DNA from: Luteimonas viscosa
GTDB lineage: Bacteria; Pseudomonadota; Gammaproteobacteria; Xanthomonadales; Xanthomonadaceae
Direction: 5' to 3'
Assembly (NCBI RefSeq): GCF_008244685.1
Contig: NZ_VTFT01000001.1
Span: 124,001 to 188,000 of the forward strand
DNA length: 64,000 nucleotides
A program made the position numbers and the translations under genes. The notes beneath the pieces are model-generated. The model saw nothing but the letters and a program-made list of their open reading frames with translations. It ran no database searches and was not told the origin of the DNA. Below, in pieces: positions 56,273 through 64,000 of the stretch (its first letter is position 1; every line of letters starts with the position of its first letter).

Positions 56273-56635
56273 TCAAGTTGCCATGATCTCCAGGATTCGA
56301 CAGGCGATCTCACGGTTGCGCCGCGTCAGCCGGCGAATCGAACTGAGAACACGGCTCTCCAGCTCATCCATCGCAAAATCCTGCGTGAGCGCGGTCGGGG
56401 TCAGGTCCAACCCGTCCAACCGCATCGGTCCACGACCGGTGGCCAGCCACTCGAAGGACACACCAGCGGCCAGAGCGATATCGACCAGGTGCCCAATGCT
56501 CGGCGACGTCCCTTGAGACGGCTTCTCCCACTGGGCGACGGCACTACGCCGCACACCCGTGGCCATCGCCAGTCCTGACTGGGAAAATCCCCCCAGTCGC
56601 CTGCATTGCCGGATGCGGACATGCATATGACTCAT
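56273..56635 (-). CDS. XRE family (phage-type) regulator
   Basis: 120 residues. RIRQCRRLGGFSQSGLAMAT and GVRRSAVAQWEKPSQGTSPS form an HTH domain; IGHLVDIALAAGVSFEWLATGRG is the conserved continuation. The C-terminal 50 residues are charged helices (MDELESRVLSSIRRL). Its style is that of prophage or island regulators. It sits at the left edge of the A/T-richer island. Target unknown. Confidence 0.85.
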   Translation of the reverse strand: MSHMHVRIRQCRRLGGFSQSGLAMATGVRRSAVAQWEKPSQGTSPSIGHLVDIALAAGVSFEWLATGRGPMRLDGLDLTPTALTQDFAMDELESRVLSSIRRLTRRNREIACRILEIMAT

Positions 56636-57012
56636 GGCGAACCCTCCAATCCTTCCCCTGGATGGTGGACAGCGGTACTGGCCTGGTAAGCGAATCTGCT
56701 GCGATTCTGTACAGGAACGCTGCCCGGGCCCTTGTCAGGCCATGGAAACTTCGATTTTCTGGCCCACGGCAAGTGGATCTGACGACGCGTTGGCGGCTTC
56801 GACTATTGCTCCTTCCGCTCCGTTGTGTGATCAGTGTCACGCGGCACGGGGAGTGCCGGGCGTCACCAAATAGTTCGCGACTACCGGGCTGCCGCCCCGA
56901 TGGTTTCAGAAGAATTCGACCGTTGCCCTGGTTCGAGGGGCAAGGGGCGGTTCCAGAGACCTTCTGCCTGGCCCATATCCCGAAGCCCCCACCGATTCCA
57001 GGAGAGCACCCC
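56636..57012. other. Intergenic region at the left edge of the island
   Basis: 377 bp between the XRE gene and the truncated haloperoxidase. No gene is supported. An imperfect inverted repeat (GTCACGCGGCAC and GTGCCGGGCGTCAC, near 56837-56870) may be a terminator or operator. The last bases carry GGAGAG before the ATG at 57013. Confidence 0.5.
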
Positions 57013-57509
57013 ATGCCCGTCCTTGTTCCGCACGCGGAAGACCTGGAGATGGATGACCCGCTGATGTACTGGAATCTGGTCGCCCTGGATATGAATCGAC
57101 TCACCCATTCGGTGGGCGCACCGCAGGGCGGCCCACCGCTCAGCGCCCGAGCGCTGGCGATCGTCCATCTGGCGATCCATGACGCGTACTTCTCCGTCTT
57201 TGGGCGGCAAGGTGGAGAGCCGGCGCATGCGCTCCACTTCCTCAAGCCCGACGCCGAGCATCCCGGCCCACCGACAACAAGCCCATGCATGTGATTGCGG
57301 GCGCTGCTGCCTTCAGGGGACTCCAGATACATTGCCTCTCGCCCGAGTGCGCCTACTTCGCAAGGTTGGCGGTTGGGGAATGCGCGGGGGCTAGCAGGAA
57401 GATCCTGGCAGTTGGCCTCGATGGATGCGTGACCGCAAGGCAACGCAGACCACACCAGCGGACACCGACAGCTATTGCCGACCTACAGTTTCATGAAGTC
57501 CTTGCGTGA
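57013..57509 (+). pseudogene. Truncated vanadium-dependent haloperoxidase-like gene
   Basis: The ATG at 57013 (with GGAGAG before it) opens a frame that reads MDDPLMYWNLVALDMNRL, then GGPPLSARALAIVHLAIHDAYF, the N-terminal helices of vanadium haloperoxidase/PAP2-like proteins. It stops at 57294 after 93 codons, whereas the family has about 400-600 residues. A neighbouring frame (57285-57509) continues with VIAGAAAFRGLQ and LSPECAYFARLAVG, plausibly the next segment after a frameshift, before that too is lost. The metal-binding C-terminal half is missing, so it cannot be active. Confidence 0.6.
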
Positions 57510-57533
57510 CAGCTCTCAACTGAAAAAAAGAGG

Positions 57534-57880
57534 ATGATCGTGGCAACCCTCTACCTGCGTCAGAGCGCCAAGTTGCTGCTGCCCTACTCTTGACCGGCTG
57601 CACCAACTTGCAGACGCTGAGTCGTCAAAGTCGTCTACCTCTCGCCGAGCGTGATGGGCGCACTAGTCATTTAGATGCCCAACAACGCCTTATCTCTTTC
57701 ACGGCGGAAGGCTACTGTGCCGAACCGAGCTCCGATGCACTCGCCGCATACGCTGCTGCGCGCGGCATCGCGCATGCCGGAGCGGTAATGCATCAACATC
57801 AGATTGACAGCAAGACAACGAGTCACATCTCCCCCACTGTCCAGACGCTCGTTATGGAGCTTCTTAGCATGTCATATTGA
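57534..57880 (+). pseudogene. Frameshifted lipoprotein gene
   Basis: The ATG at 57534 begins MIVATLYLRQSAKLLLPYS and then stops; a neighbouring frame starting at 57590 reads LTGCTNLQTLSRQSRL, with the preceding codons giving AALLLTGC, a lipobox. Joining the two frames restores a lipoprotein signal, so a single-base indel near 57580 is likely. The rest (ISFTAEGYCAEPSSDALAAYAAA) resembles lipoproteins with a CAEPSPDAL motif that I recall from diverse bacteria, but the ending VQTLVMELLSMSY is shorter than expected. Function unknown. Confidence 0.5.
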
Positions 57881-57908
57881 TTGCACAGACAACAATAATG
57901 GAGGCGGC

Positions 57909-58967
57909 ATGGACAAGCACATCATTTTCTTCGTGCATGGAATGGGCAGGCATGACAAGGATTGGTACGAATCAGGACTAAACATACTCAGGAGCGCATA
58001 CAGCGAGTACGATGCTTTCAGTAATCGTTCTTTGCTCGATACGATCGAGGTGGTGCCAGTAGTCTACGACGACCGCATCGAAACTTGGCGACAGCGAATG
58101 TCTCAGGACTTCTCTGCCTTCCGCACCGCATTCCTGGCGGAAGTGGATCCCACCGAAGCCAAGGCTGACTCGTTCAAAAAGAACCTGGATAATCTTGAGT
58201 CATGGATCGGCGCCGGCGATGATCCTGGCTTCGCTTGGACGCATGTGGCGGACGTGCTTATTTATCGCTGGATGTCGACGTTACGTTCGACGATCGATAC
58301 AGCCGTGGCCACTCAGATTCTCGCTACACTGGCAAAAGATGGCGGAAACAAATGGTCTATTGTCGCCCATTCGCTTGGGACTTCGGTCGTCCACAATGTG
58401 CTGCACATGCTTTACACCAGTGGCACGGCAACCCAACAACCGCTGAAGGCCGTAGAGACGCGACCGCAGGTAGTGATGATGGTGGCCAACGTCTCGCGTG
58501 TACTCCAGCGTCCCGGAGCCAAGGTCTTCGAGAGCAACGTCAGGCCAGGTCGAGCGTCCACAGGCGCGCTCTGCAGCACATACCTTAACGTCCGCCATCG
58601 ATGGGATCCCTTCGCCTATCCGCAGCCTTTTGCGCCGGACTTGTGGCCAACGCCTGGAACATTCGCTCACAGCGCATATCAGCATCTACAGCCGGCGCAC
58701 CTGCACTTTGATACGGATAAGTTGTTCAAAGTGCATGATCTTGATCACTATGCTAGAAATCCGCGCGTGCACGTCCCTCTGTTCCGCGCATTGTTCGGCA
58801 GCGCATTGATCCCGGAAAGCGAATTCTTGGAAGCTAAGTCCAGCTTCGACTCCAGCATAGTATCGGACAACATTGAGGCCACTCGTTCGAAGCTCGCGTC
58901 TCTTCTGCCTGCAGAATCTGGAAACTGGCGGACCCTACTCACCTTGATTCAGCGCTTGCGAGCATAA
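57909..58967 (+). CDS. Lipase-like alpha/beta hydrolase (cytoplasmic)
   Basis: 352 residues without signal peptide. HIIFFVHGMGRHDKDWY is the oxyanion loop and IVAHSLGTSVVHNVL the nucleophile elbow with Ser155; DPFAYPQPF and LDHYARNPRVHV may hold the acid and histidine. The arrangement resembles lipase/PGAP1-like or Abi-associated esterases. Codon use is clearly less G+C-rich than in the flanking genome. It is followed after 4 bp by a secreted protein in the same direction, and both belong to the island. Confidence 0.72.
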   Translation: MDKHIIFFVHGMGRHDKDWYESGLNILRSAYSEYDAFSNRSLLDTIEVVPVVYDDRIETWRQRMSQDFSAFRTAFLAEVDPTEAKADSFKKNLDNLESWIGAGDDPGFAWTHVADVLIYRWMSTLRSTIDTAVATQILATLAKDGGNKWSIVAHSLGTSVVHNVLHMLYTSGTATQQPLKAVETRPQVVMMVANVSRVLQRPGAKVFESNVRPGRASTGALCSTYLNVRHRWDPFAYPQPFAPDLWPTPGTFAHSAYQHLQPAHLHFDTDKLFKVHDLDHYARNPRVHVPLFRALFGSALIPESEFLEAKSSFDSSIVSDNIEATRSKLASLLPAESGNWRTLLTLIQRLRA

Positions 58968-58971
58968 GAAG

Positions 58972-60126
58972 ATGCACATGACACGCGTGTTGTTCTTACT
59001 AACGTTGTTGGTGGCACCCCTGCTTGCATGGTCTCAGGACTGCAGCCTACCCAAACAAGCTGCGTCATATGAGGTGTTGTTCGCGCAGTATCAGCAACAA
59101 CATTGCTTCGGCGAAAGCGCTGATAGCAGCGATGTTAAGCGCCGCATGGATGAGGCCATAGCAAGCATGAAAGGGGCGGTTATCACTGCCGATGACTCTC
59201 TAGCGTTGCGCCTGCAGGCGGCACGGGCGTTGACGGATCTGTCGAGCTCGCTGCTGGAACAGCAAGATGTGGCCAACGACGACTGGCGGCAGCGCTTGAC
59301 TTACGTCCGACAGCGACTAGAACAGGCGGCAGCCGAGACGGTCGTAGCCGAGCGCGACATCCGGGCCGGCGACTGGAAGGTGGATGACTTAACCATCTTT
59401 GACGGCTCCTACTCAGTGGTGGAGCCGTTGATGCAGGATTGCGCCAAAGGCTACACCTCTGCTTGTCAACAGGCGCAACGCTCGGCTGCGGACATCCTAA
59501 GACACGCTACATTGGCAAATGCAGTTCTGGGACGGTTAGTACAACTCGTGCGCTTGGTACCTAAATATGAAGATTTGAAAGTATTAGACGATCAGTGGAG
59601 CTACTACTGGGAGCGAGGTAGATCGCAGTACCCATGGGAATTGTGGGTGAATCAGCGGCGCTTCCTTCGCGATCATCCAGATCCGAATCAGTTCGTCGGT
59701 CCGCCTACAAGCCAGATCATCCTGCTGCATTTGGATGCTGCAATGGAGTACGCGAAGTCGCATAGCGGCATGGGTTCCGAACTCAATGCCATAGCGCTGG
59801 TTGAAGTGATCGGCTACAACCGTCTCTCGTATGCGGCCGACGGCAGTTCTGGGCGCTCATTTGGTGGCTCGATCATAACCACTGTCTCACCTGAGAGCGG
59901 CGGAAAGCGCTTTGGCTGGGGTGCGATGATGCATTTCACGGACAGGATTTCGCTTGGGGTTGCCCGCCGTGACCTAGGTCGAGGAGAGGGCGAGACCACT
60001 TGGTTATTGAGCGCGGATGTAGGTAAGTTGCTCAACCTGACACCGGAAGAAGAGCAGAAGGCATTTCGAGCAGCGGTAGGTAGATGTAATGACCCAGTGA
60101 TTTCCTGCTCAGGGGCTACCCTTTGA
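58972..60126 (+). CDS. Secreted protein of unknown function, partner of the hydrolase
   Basis: 384 residues with a signal peptide (VLFLLTLLVAPLLAWSQ, cleavage before DCSLPKQ). The mature protein is helical, with a Cys-containing repeat-like middle (CAKGYTSACQQAQRSAADIL resembling a Sel1-type fragment) and a C-terminal beta-rich part with FGGSIITTVSPESGGKRFGWGAMM. No family recognised. It begins 4 bp after the hydrolase stop, so the two are probably translated from one mRNA. Composition is A/T-richer. Confidence 0.72.
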   Translation: MHMTRVLFLLTLLVAPLLAWSQDCSLPKQAASYEVLFAQYQQQHCFGESADSSDVKRRMDEAIASMKGAVITADDSLALRLQAARALTDLSSSLLEQQDVANDDWRQRLTYVRQRLEQAAAETVVAERDIRAGDWKVDDLTIFDGSYSVVEPLMQDCAKGYTSACQQAQRSAADILRHATLANAVLGRLVQLVRLVPKYEDLKVLDDQWSYYWERGRSQYPWELWVNQRRFLRDHPDPNQFVGPPTSQIILLHLDAAMEYAKSHSGMGSELNAIALVEVIGYNRLSYAADGSSGRSFGGSIITTVSPESGGKRFGWGAMMHFTDRISLGVARRDLGRGEGETTWLLSADVGKLLNLTPEEEQKAFRAAVGRCNDPVISCSGATL

Positions 60127-60137
60127 AGGAGAGCACG

Positions 60138-60434
60138 ATGAGCCAAATGATGGACGAAGAGATCAAGCGTTGGACGGCCCGGCGGAAGTTGGCGCTGGTG
60201 CTGGAGATCATCCAGGGCAAGACGACGTTGGCCGAAGCCAGCCGCCAGTTCGACCTCACGCCCTCGGAGATCGAGAGCTGGGGGTGACCTGCCGCCACTG
60301 AACCGTACCACGTGAACGTGTAAAGTCCGTCAACCCGAGAGGTCGATGACAAGATCCAGCTCTACAACCACGGGCGCCCGCACCAAGCGTTGGGCATGAA
60401 GACACCCGCAGAGGCATATGTCTTACCGGCCTAA
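60138..60434 (+). mobile_element. IS3-family insertion sequence remnant
   Basis: At 60138-60287 a 49-codon frame reads DEEIKRWTARRKLALVLEII and KTTLAEASRQFDLTPSEIESW, the HTH start of an IS3-type OrfA, ending early at TGA. At 60342-60434 a second frame reads DDKIQLYNHGRPHQALGMKT, the extreme C-terminus of IS3 OrfB. The catalytic DDE part between them is missing, so about 1 kb was deleted. It follows the secreted gene by 11 bp and marks past mobility. Confidence 0.8.
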
Positions 60435-60746
60435 CCTGCGCAGGAACCGCTGTGTCATTACAGCTCTGGCAGCAGATGATCTTCGACCAGCTTGACAACA
60501 GAACAGAAAGCTACCAAGCCGCCACCCCATCCCTCGACGAATCAAAGAAGGCAGCCGTCAAGACCAGGAACGCTCTGGATAAGACCATCCATGCCACCCA
60601 TGCCACCCCGAAGGCAGTGAAGAAAACCGATAACGTCATTAAACTGTGTTAGAACTTCTCGTCTAGACTCATCTAACCGTCATGACGACATAGTCGCTGC
60701 AGTTCACCCTGCACTGCAAAACGGATCGGCCTTACTGTTCGTCGAT
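60435..60746. other. Intergenic region between IS remnant and reverse gene cluster
   Basis: 312 bp. A frame of 66 codons (60452-60652) reads SLQLWQQMIFDQLDNRTES with lysine- and alanine-rich remainder and a GTG start; it has no recognised relatives and is at best marginal. The 3' end of the NlpC/P60-like gene follows at 60747. Confidence 0.45.
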
Positions 60747-61913
60747 TCAGAAATTAGATTGCTGTGGCGAATAGTCGAGGGATAGCAACCATTCCAATGC
60801 CTGCACTTGCGCCGTCATGACGCCTTTCGTCCTAATGTGATGGTAGAAGATCTGATACGTAGCCGCCAAATCCATCCGAATGGCTTCGGAGTCACTCTTC
60901 AACCACATGGCTCTCTTGAGCTCCACTTCAAGGTAAACATTCGAGACAACCACGTTCAAGTCACGCAGCGATCTTTCCGCGTTCTTCAGCATCAGCATCA
61001 TCTTGTCCCGAGATAGGTACGCTCCTCCGCGCAAAGCCGCGATATCGAGAAAATACCCGTGCCAATCCGGCGGCACATGCTTCCCAATCAGATCATGAAG
61101 CCCACTGTCCTTTATGGACTGCGCCATCGGAGTATCGATATCTCGGTACCAATCCACCCCATGCTGAGCCGCCGCAACCATCGCATATAGCATTTCGCCA
61201 TATGTCGACACTTCAACCCCATGTTCAAGTAACAATGGAGCGATCTCGGCCACGACGCTCCGTTTGATCTCAATCTCTTCTTCGTGGGCACTTTGCGCCG
61301 ACTTCGCATCTAGAAAACTTTCAAACGATATCCGGATGTGGCGCTCCGATTCATCTGCCAAACGAACGCAATCAGCGGACACGTCTACGAACTGGCTAGA
61401 CATCGCTATGTCCGCTGGCGTAGTTTTCTCGGGAGGCCTACCTTGGATAATCGGCAACCCGGCCGATGCATATGCCGCGGCTACCAGCTGTGAACAGAAG
61501 AACTTGCCATGCTCTACCGAGGGGACCATGGACAGGACCGCCGTAAGCACATCGATGTCAGCGTACTCGCGCTCCACTTTGGACTCAGCATAGCTGGCAG
61601 CACTCTCAAGATCGTCTCGAAGATTATCTGCGTCGCAATGCCGCAAGACTCGGACATTGGCGATGTCATTTATCAGAAAACGCCGCAATGAGATCTTGAC
61701 GACACCGAATTCGGCCGATTCGACGCAGATCGGCGGCCGAGTACAAATGATCACATGCGAGAATTCACCGCGCGTTGCGGTCTTTATCGCGCCGCTTACA
61801 AACGATCCCGGGGTTCGCGTAGCGATAATGTCGCCAGGCCTTAGAGCCTCATGGTCGATGACCCAACGGGCCACGTCGGGATCATATGTACCGTTGGCAT
61901 CCCCTTGCTTCAT
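60747..61913 (-). CDS. Permuted NlpC/P60 (YiiX-like) cysteine hydrolase
   Basis: 388 residues. The N-terminal half has the circularly permuted papain-like order of YiiX/YebB proteins: RPGDIIATRTPGSFVSGA, GEFSHVIIC with His53, a Glu at about 65, and the catalytic Cys140 in GKFFCSQLVAAAYASAG. The C-terminal 200 residues are helical and unassigned. It would hydrolyse an amide or ester bond of a lipid-like or peptidoglycan substrate. Its start is 6 bp after the SLATT-like gene stop, so the two are cotranscribed. A/T-richer than the surrounding genome. Confidence 0.75.
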   Translation of the reverse strand: MKQGDANGTYDPDVARWVIDHEALRPGDIIATRTPGSFVSGAIKTATRGEFSHVIICTRPPICVESAEFGVVKISLRRFLINDIANVRVLRHCDADNLRDDLESAASYAESKVEREYADIDVLTAVLSMVPSVEHGKFFCSQLVAAAYASAGLPIIQGRPPEKTTPADIAMSSQFVDVSADCVRLADESERHIRISFESFLDAKSAQSAHEEEIEIKRSVVAEIAPLLLEHGVEVSTYGEMLYAMVAAAQHGVDWYRDIDTPMAQSIKDSGLHDLIGKHVPPDWHGYFLDIAALRGGAYLSRDKMMLMLKNAERSLRDLNVVVSNVYLEVELKRAMWLKSDSEAIRMDLAATYQIFYHHIRTKGVMTAQVQALEWLLSLDYSPQQSNF

Positions 61914-61919
61914 GGCCCA

Positions 61920-62411
61920 CTACGGATTTGGCTTCACATACTGGATGACGTAGCTGGCGGAGAACAGGCCGAAGAAATTTGCTCCTTGCTGCATCTCAAT
62001 TGTCTGGGCTCTTTGCTGCAAGTCCTTGTGAATCTCCGACACATCGGCGTCAGTTGCCGCCGCTGCGAGGCGCTGTCGCCCTTCCGTGACCAATCCTTGG
62101 AACTGTATCCGCCCGTCCTCGCGCAAACGCCACATGTCGTAGAGTTTGAACTGCACGATCGCCGATGCCGCCAGGCCACTGATTAGCGGAAGGACGACAA
62201 CTGCGGCCTTTACCCATCGAGTGAACTCTCCAATTTCTGTCATAGCGGCGATCGCTGCTGCCGAGAAGCTCGCGAGAATCGCGATGACCTGCATTGCAAG
62301 GTACCAGCGATACGTTGACCTCGTAGCCTTTGCATACCACGCTTCGTAGTCCACGTGGAGTTGATCGATGAAGAAGGCCAGCTCTCCTCTGGGATTTGCC
62401 ACATCTGACAT
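61920..62411 (-). CDS. Two-TM SLATT/DUF4231-like protein
   Basis: 163 residues. YEAWYAKATRSTYRWYLAM leads to two TM segments (VIAILASFSAAAIAA and VKAAVVVLPLISGLAAS), followed by a cytoplasmic helix VQFKLYDMWRLREDGRI, LVTEGRQRLAAAATD and a C-terminal hydrophobic end. This is the architecture of SLATT proteins, predicted pore-forming effectors often found in conflict or defence systems. The family call rests on layout and the W-x3-R helix after TM2, so it is not certain. It is coupled to the NlpC/P60-like gene. Confidence 0.6.
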   Translation of the reverse strand: MSDVANPRGELAFFIDQLHVDYEAWYAKATRSTYRWYLAMQVIAILASFSAAAIAAMTEIGEFTRWVKAAVVVLPLISGLAASAIVQFKLYDMWRLREDGRIQFQGLVTEGRQRLAAAATDADVSEIHKDLQQRAQTIEMQQGANFFGLFSASYVIQYVKPNP

Positions 62412-62497
62412 ATGCCCCTCCGAAACCTACCAGTGTGGGATCTGCAGCTCGGTCACGTTGTATGACGCCCGTGCCATGCTCTACATCGTCGCTAACG

Positions 62498-62876
62498 TCA
62501 ACTGAAGCGGGTGAAGGCCACCATCGTCGGAGCCTGTGCAAGACCCACTTTCTCCCGAACCGCCGGTATCCATCGCTGGCGGCTTACAGCGTCGACCACG
62601 CTAGTGCGGTCAAGTCGGCACAGCCGCTGCCTTCCTTCAACGAGTCGGGACCTGCAACCAGCGACTCGACGCAATCGGCTGGCGTCTTCCGTTGGCAAGC
62701 GACCAGCGACAGCGGCCGCGTCGGGCGGGATCCCGGCGACGGCGCGGCGTGCCGCGACCAGGCAGTCTTCTTCTGCCACTAGCGCTTCCCTGTCCAGCAG
62801 GGCCGGATGCGGGTGATCGGGTATCCAGTTGTTCCGTCGCCAGGTCCGCCGGGGAAGGCTGCTGCGTTTGCTCCAT
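62498..62876 (-). pseudogene. Small gene, apparently frameshifted
   Basis: AAGGA lies seven bases before the ATG at 62876, which opens MEQTQQPSPADLATEQLD, but this frame turns arginine-rich after about 30 residues. The neighbouring frame reads well from that point (ALLDREALVAEEDCLVAARR, SRLVEGRQRLCRLDR) and ends at 62498. One indel near 62810 would join them into a protein of about 125 residues. Alternatively the second frame starts at a GTG at 62881. No family recognised. It lies between the SH3 gene and the SLATT-like gene. Confidence 0.35.
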
Positions 62877-62914
62877 GGCACATTCCTTCAAAGGGCCGTG
62901 CGTGTCACGCGATT

Positions 62915-63805
62915 TCAGTCATGGATCCAGAATGAACTGCTCTTGAGCTTCGACGACGTCCACCACAGCGGCGCGCCGAACTGGAAGTTGACACGCCCGG
63001 CATTGCTCTGCAGCGGCGCACGCACCCGTCCGTCGCGGCGATCGGCACGGTGGGACCCCGACTCCGGCACCACCGGGCAGATGTGGCCAGACCGGTTCGC
63101 ATCCACGTGCTGCGCCGAGATGATGCAAACCGCACCCTCGTTGGCCGCCTGCTGCAGCGCGCTCAGATCGAACTCGCGGCGCCAGCCGAAGCGCGCCCCG
63201 AACTCCGGAAGCCAATGGTGCAGGCTGTTGGCATTGAGCTCGCGCACCGTAGCGGCGTACACCGGCTCCACCGGCACGCCATGGTCGAGATCTCGGAGCG
63301 CGGTTGCGGTCCACCACACCCGCGGCAGGTAGGTGCTGCCGAGGCAACAGTAGTCGTAACTGTAGATGTTGCAGTAGGTGCTGCCGGCCGTGGGCAGGTA
63401 GCGCACGCTCCTGTCCACGCGAAGCCAGCCCACAATGGCGAGCAGTTGCCTCGCGTGCTCCGCCGCCGAACCAGCTTTGCGGCGCGGAGCGTCGGGCTCA
63501 TTCAGCGGGGACGCCCGCCCGCCGTCCTGCGAACGCTTGACCGGGTTCTTTGACTGCAGGTGCACCTCGACCAGCCGGTTGGCTGGCGTCTGCCGCGGCA
63601 ACTCTCCGGCCGACGTCAGCCAGTCGGAAGACACATAACCTTCTACCTTTGTTCCGCCCAACTCGGTGCGGACCTTCCACCACGGTGCCCGCGCCTTCTC
63701 GACCAGTTCGACCGCATGCCCGCGCGGCAACAGGCCGATCCGGTTGGTGGTCACCACCCGTGGCGAGGACCGCAGGTTCAACTCAGATGCGCGTACCAGA
63801 TACAT
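62915..63805 (-). CDS. SH3 domain protein with a Cys/His hydrolase-like domain
   Basis: 296 residues. The N-terminal 65 form a bacterial SH3 domain (YLVRASELNLRSSPRVV, GHAVELVEKARAPWWKV, EGYVSSDWL). The C-terminal half contains STYCNIYSYDYCC with Cys145 and RSGHICPVVPE with His241, the Cys...Gly-His pattern of papain-like amidases. No signal peptide. SH3 plus papain-like domains occur in peptidoglycan-active enzymes and secreted toxins. First gene of the reverse cluster; GC content is close to the core genome. Confidence 0.7.
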   Translation of the reverse strand: MYLVRASELNLRSSPRVVTTNRIGLLPRGHAVELVEKARAPWWKVRTELGGTKVEGYVSSDWLTSAGELPRQTPANRLVEVHLQSKNPVKRSQDGGRASPLNEPDAPRRKAGSAAEHARQLLAIVGWLRVDRSVRYLPTAGSTYCNIYSYDYCCLGSTYLPRVWWTATALRDLDHGVPVEPVYAATVRELNANSLHHWLPEFGARFGWRREFDLSALQQAANEGAVCIISAQHVDANRSGHICPVVPESGSHRADRRDGRVRAPLQSNAGRVNFQFGAPLWWTSSKLKSSSFWIHD

Positions 63806-64000
63806 GCAGCCTCCTTTGCTGACGCAGGGGACACAGATACAGAGCGGGGCGTACGTGCCGTGGCCACAGGGAATTGGTTAGCGTTGCGACGAGCCTGAGC
63901 CTACGCAGCCGACGCGCCGCCTCGGATAGGTCGGCGCTGGCTGTCGGAGGAGCGGTCGGGAACGTTGGCTCGCGCAACCTTCACCGGTGTCGCATGGCAG

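Noticed and set aside
60452..60652. 66-codon forward frame after the IS remnant
   Set aside because: GTG start, no convincing ribosome site, lysine/alanine-rich tail, no recognised relatives.
63783..63977. Short reverse frame upstream of the SH3 gene
   Set aside because: Overlaps the SH3 gene start, basic low-complexity sequence, no motif.

Overview
The window looks like chromosome of a high-GC gammaproteobacterium of the Lysobacterales (Xanthomonadaceae), Lysobacter- or Luteimonas-like. The basis is the very G+C-rich sequence, dense single genes with few long operons, many copies of a roughly 30-bp REP element (core GTAGCCCGGATAAGCGAAGC) common in this group, and an XAC0095-like gene. No rRNA, tRNA, CRISPR array or replication origin was recognised. 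The assignment is inferred from gene content only.

Layout. 0-5 kb: end of a NIPSNAP gene, a zinc-ribbon membrane protein, a divergent azoreductase/LysR pair, and a ribbon-helix-helix (RHH) regulator with a PHA-depolymerase-like esterase behind a perfect 22-bp palindrome. 5-13 kb: an EAL phosphodiesterase, a glutaminase, an ABC-2 exporter pair, an RluA-type pseudouridine synthase, a secreted esterase, GFA, MBL-like and DUF1456 proteins. 13-19 kb: an exported SDR, an AraC/VOC/membrane operon, a two-gene operon joining a YqcI/YcgG-type heme enzyme to a DUF1989 protein, an M14 peptidase and an exported RidA. 19-25 kb: c-di-GMP proteins (PAS-GGDEF; GAF-degenerate GGDEF-EAL) and a LytS/LytTR two-component system. 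25-36 kb: GH20 hexosaminidase, acyltransferase, small secreted proteins, DoxX, VOC, DUF1801, and a divergent oxidoreductase/LysR pair with an 11-bp inverted repeat between them. 36-50 kb: amidohydrolase, cupin, a second glutaminase with a STAS-like tail, XRE/membrane pair, LprI-like protein, AraC/aldo-keto reductase pair, a cysteine-free acidic 590-residue protein of unknown function, DUF421 protein, and a hydrolase/GlxA-type regulator operon.

50-56 kb is repeat-rich and regulator-rich: an SRPBCC gene between two nearly identical hairpins, a serine hydrolase, a HigBA-type toxin-antitoxin pair with palindromic operators, an XAC0095-like gene opposite an XRE regulator, and a MarR-GNAT fusion with its own palindrome.

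56.6-63.8 kb looks like an accessory island: visibly more A/T-rich through about 57.5-62.4 kb, with a truncated haloperoxidase, a frameshifted lipoprotein gene and an IS3 remnant. It carries a lipase-like hydrolase with a secreted partner (forward) and a cluster of four reading frames (reverse): an SH3 plus Cys/His hydrolase-like protein, a frame-disrupted small gene, a two-TM SLATT/DUF4231-like protein and a permuted NlpC/P60-like enzyme. This last cluster is the best candidate here for an undescribed effector or defence system. That reading is inference from fold-type motifs and gene order only.
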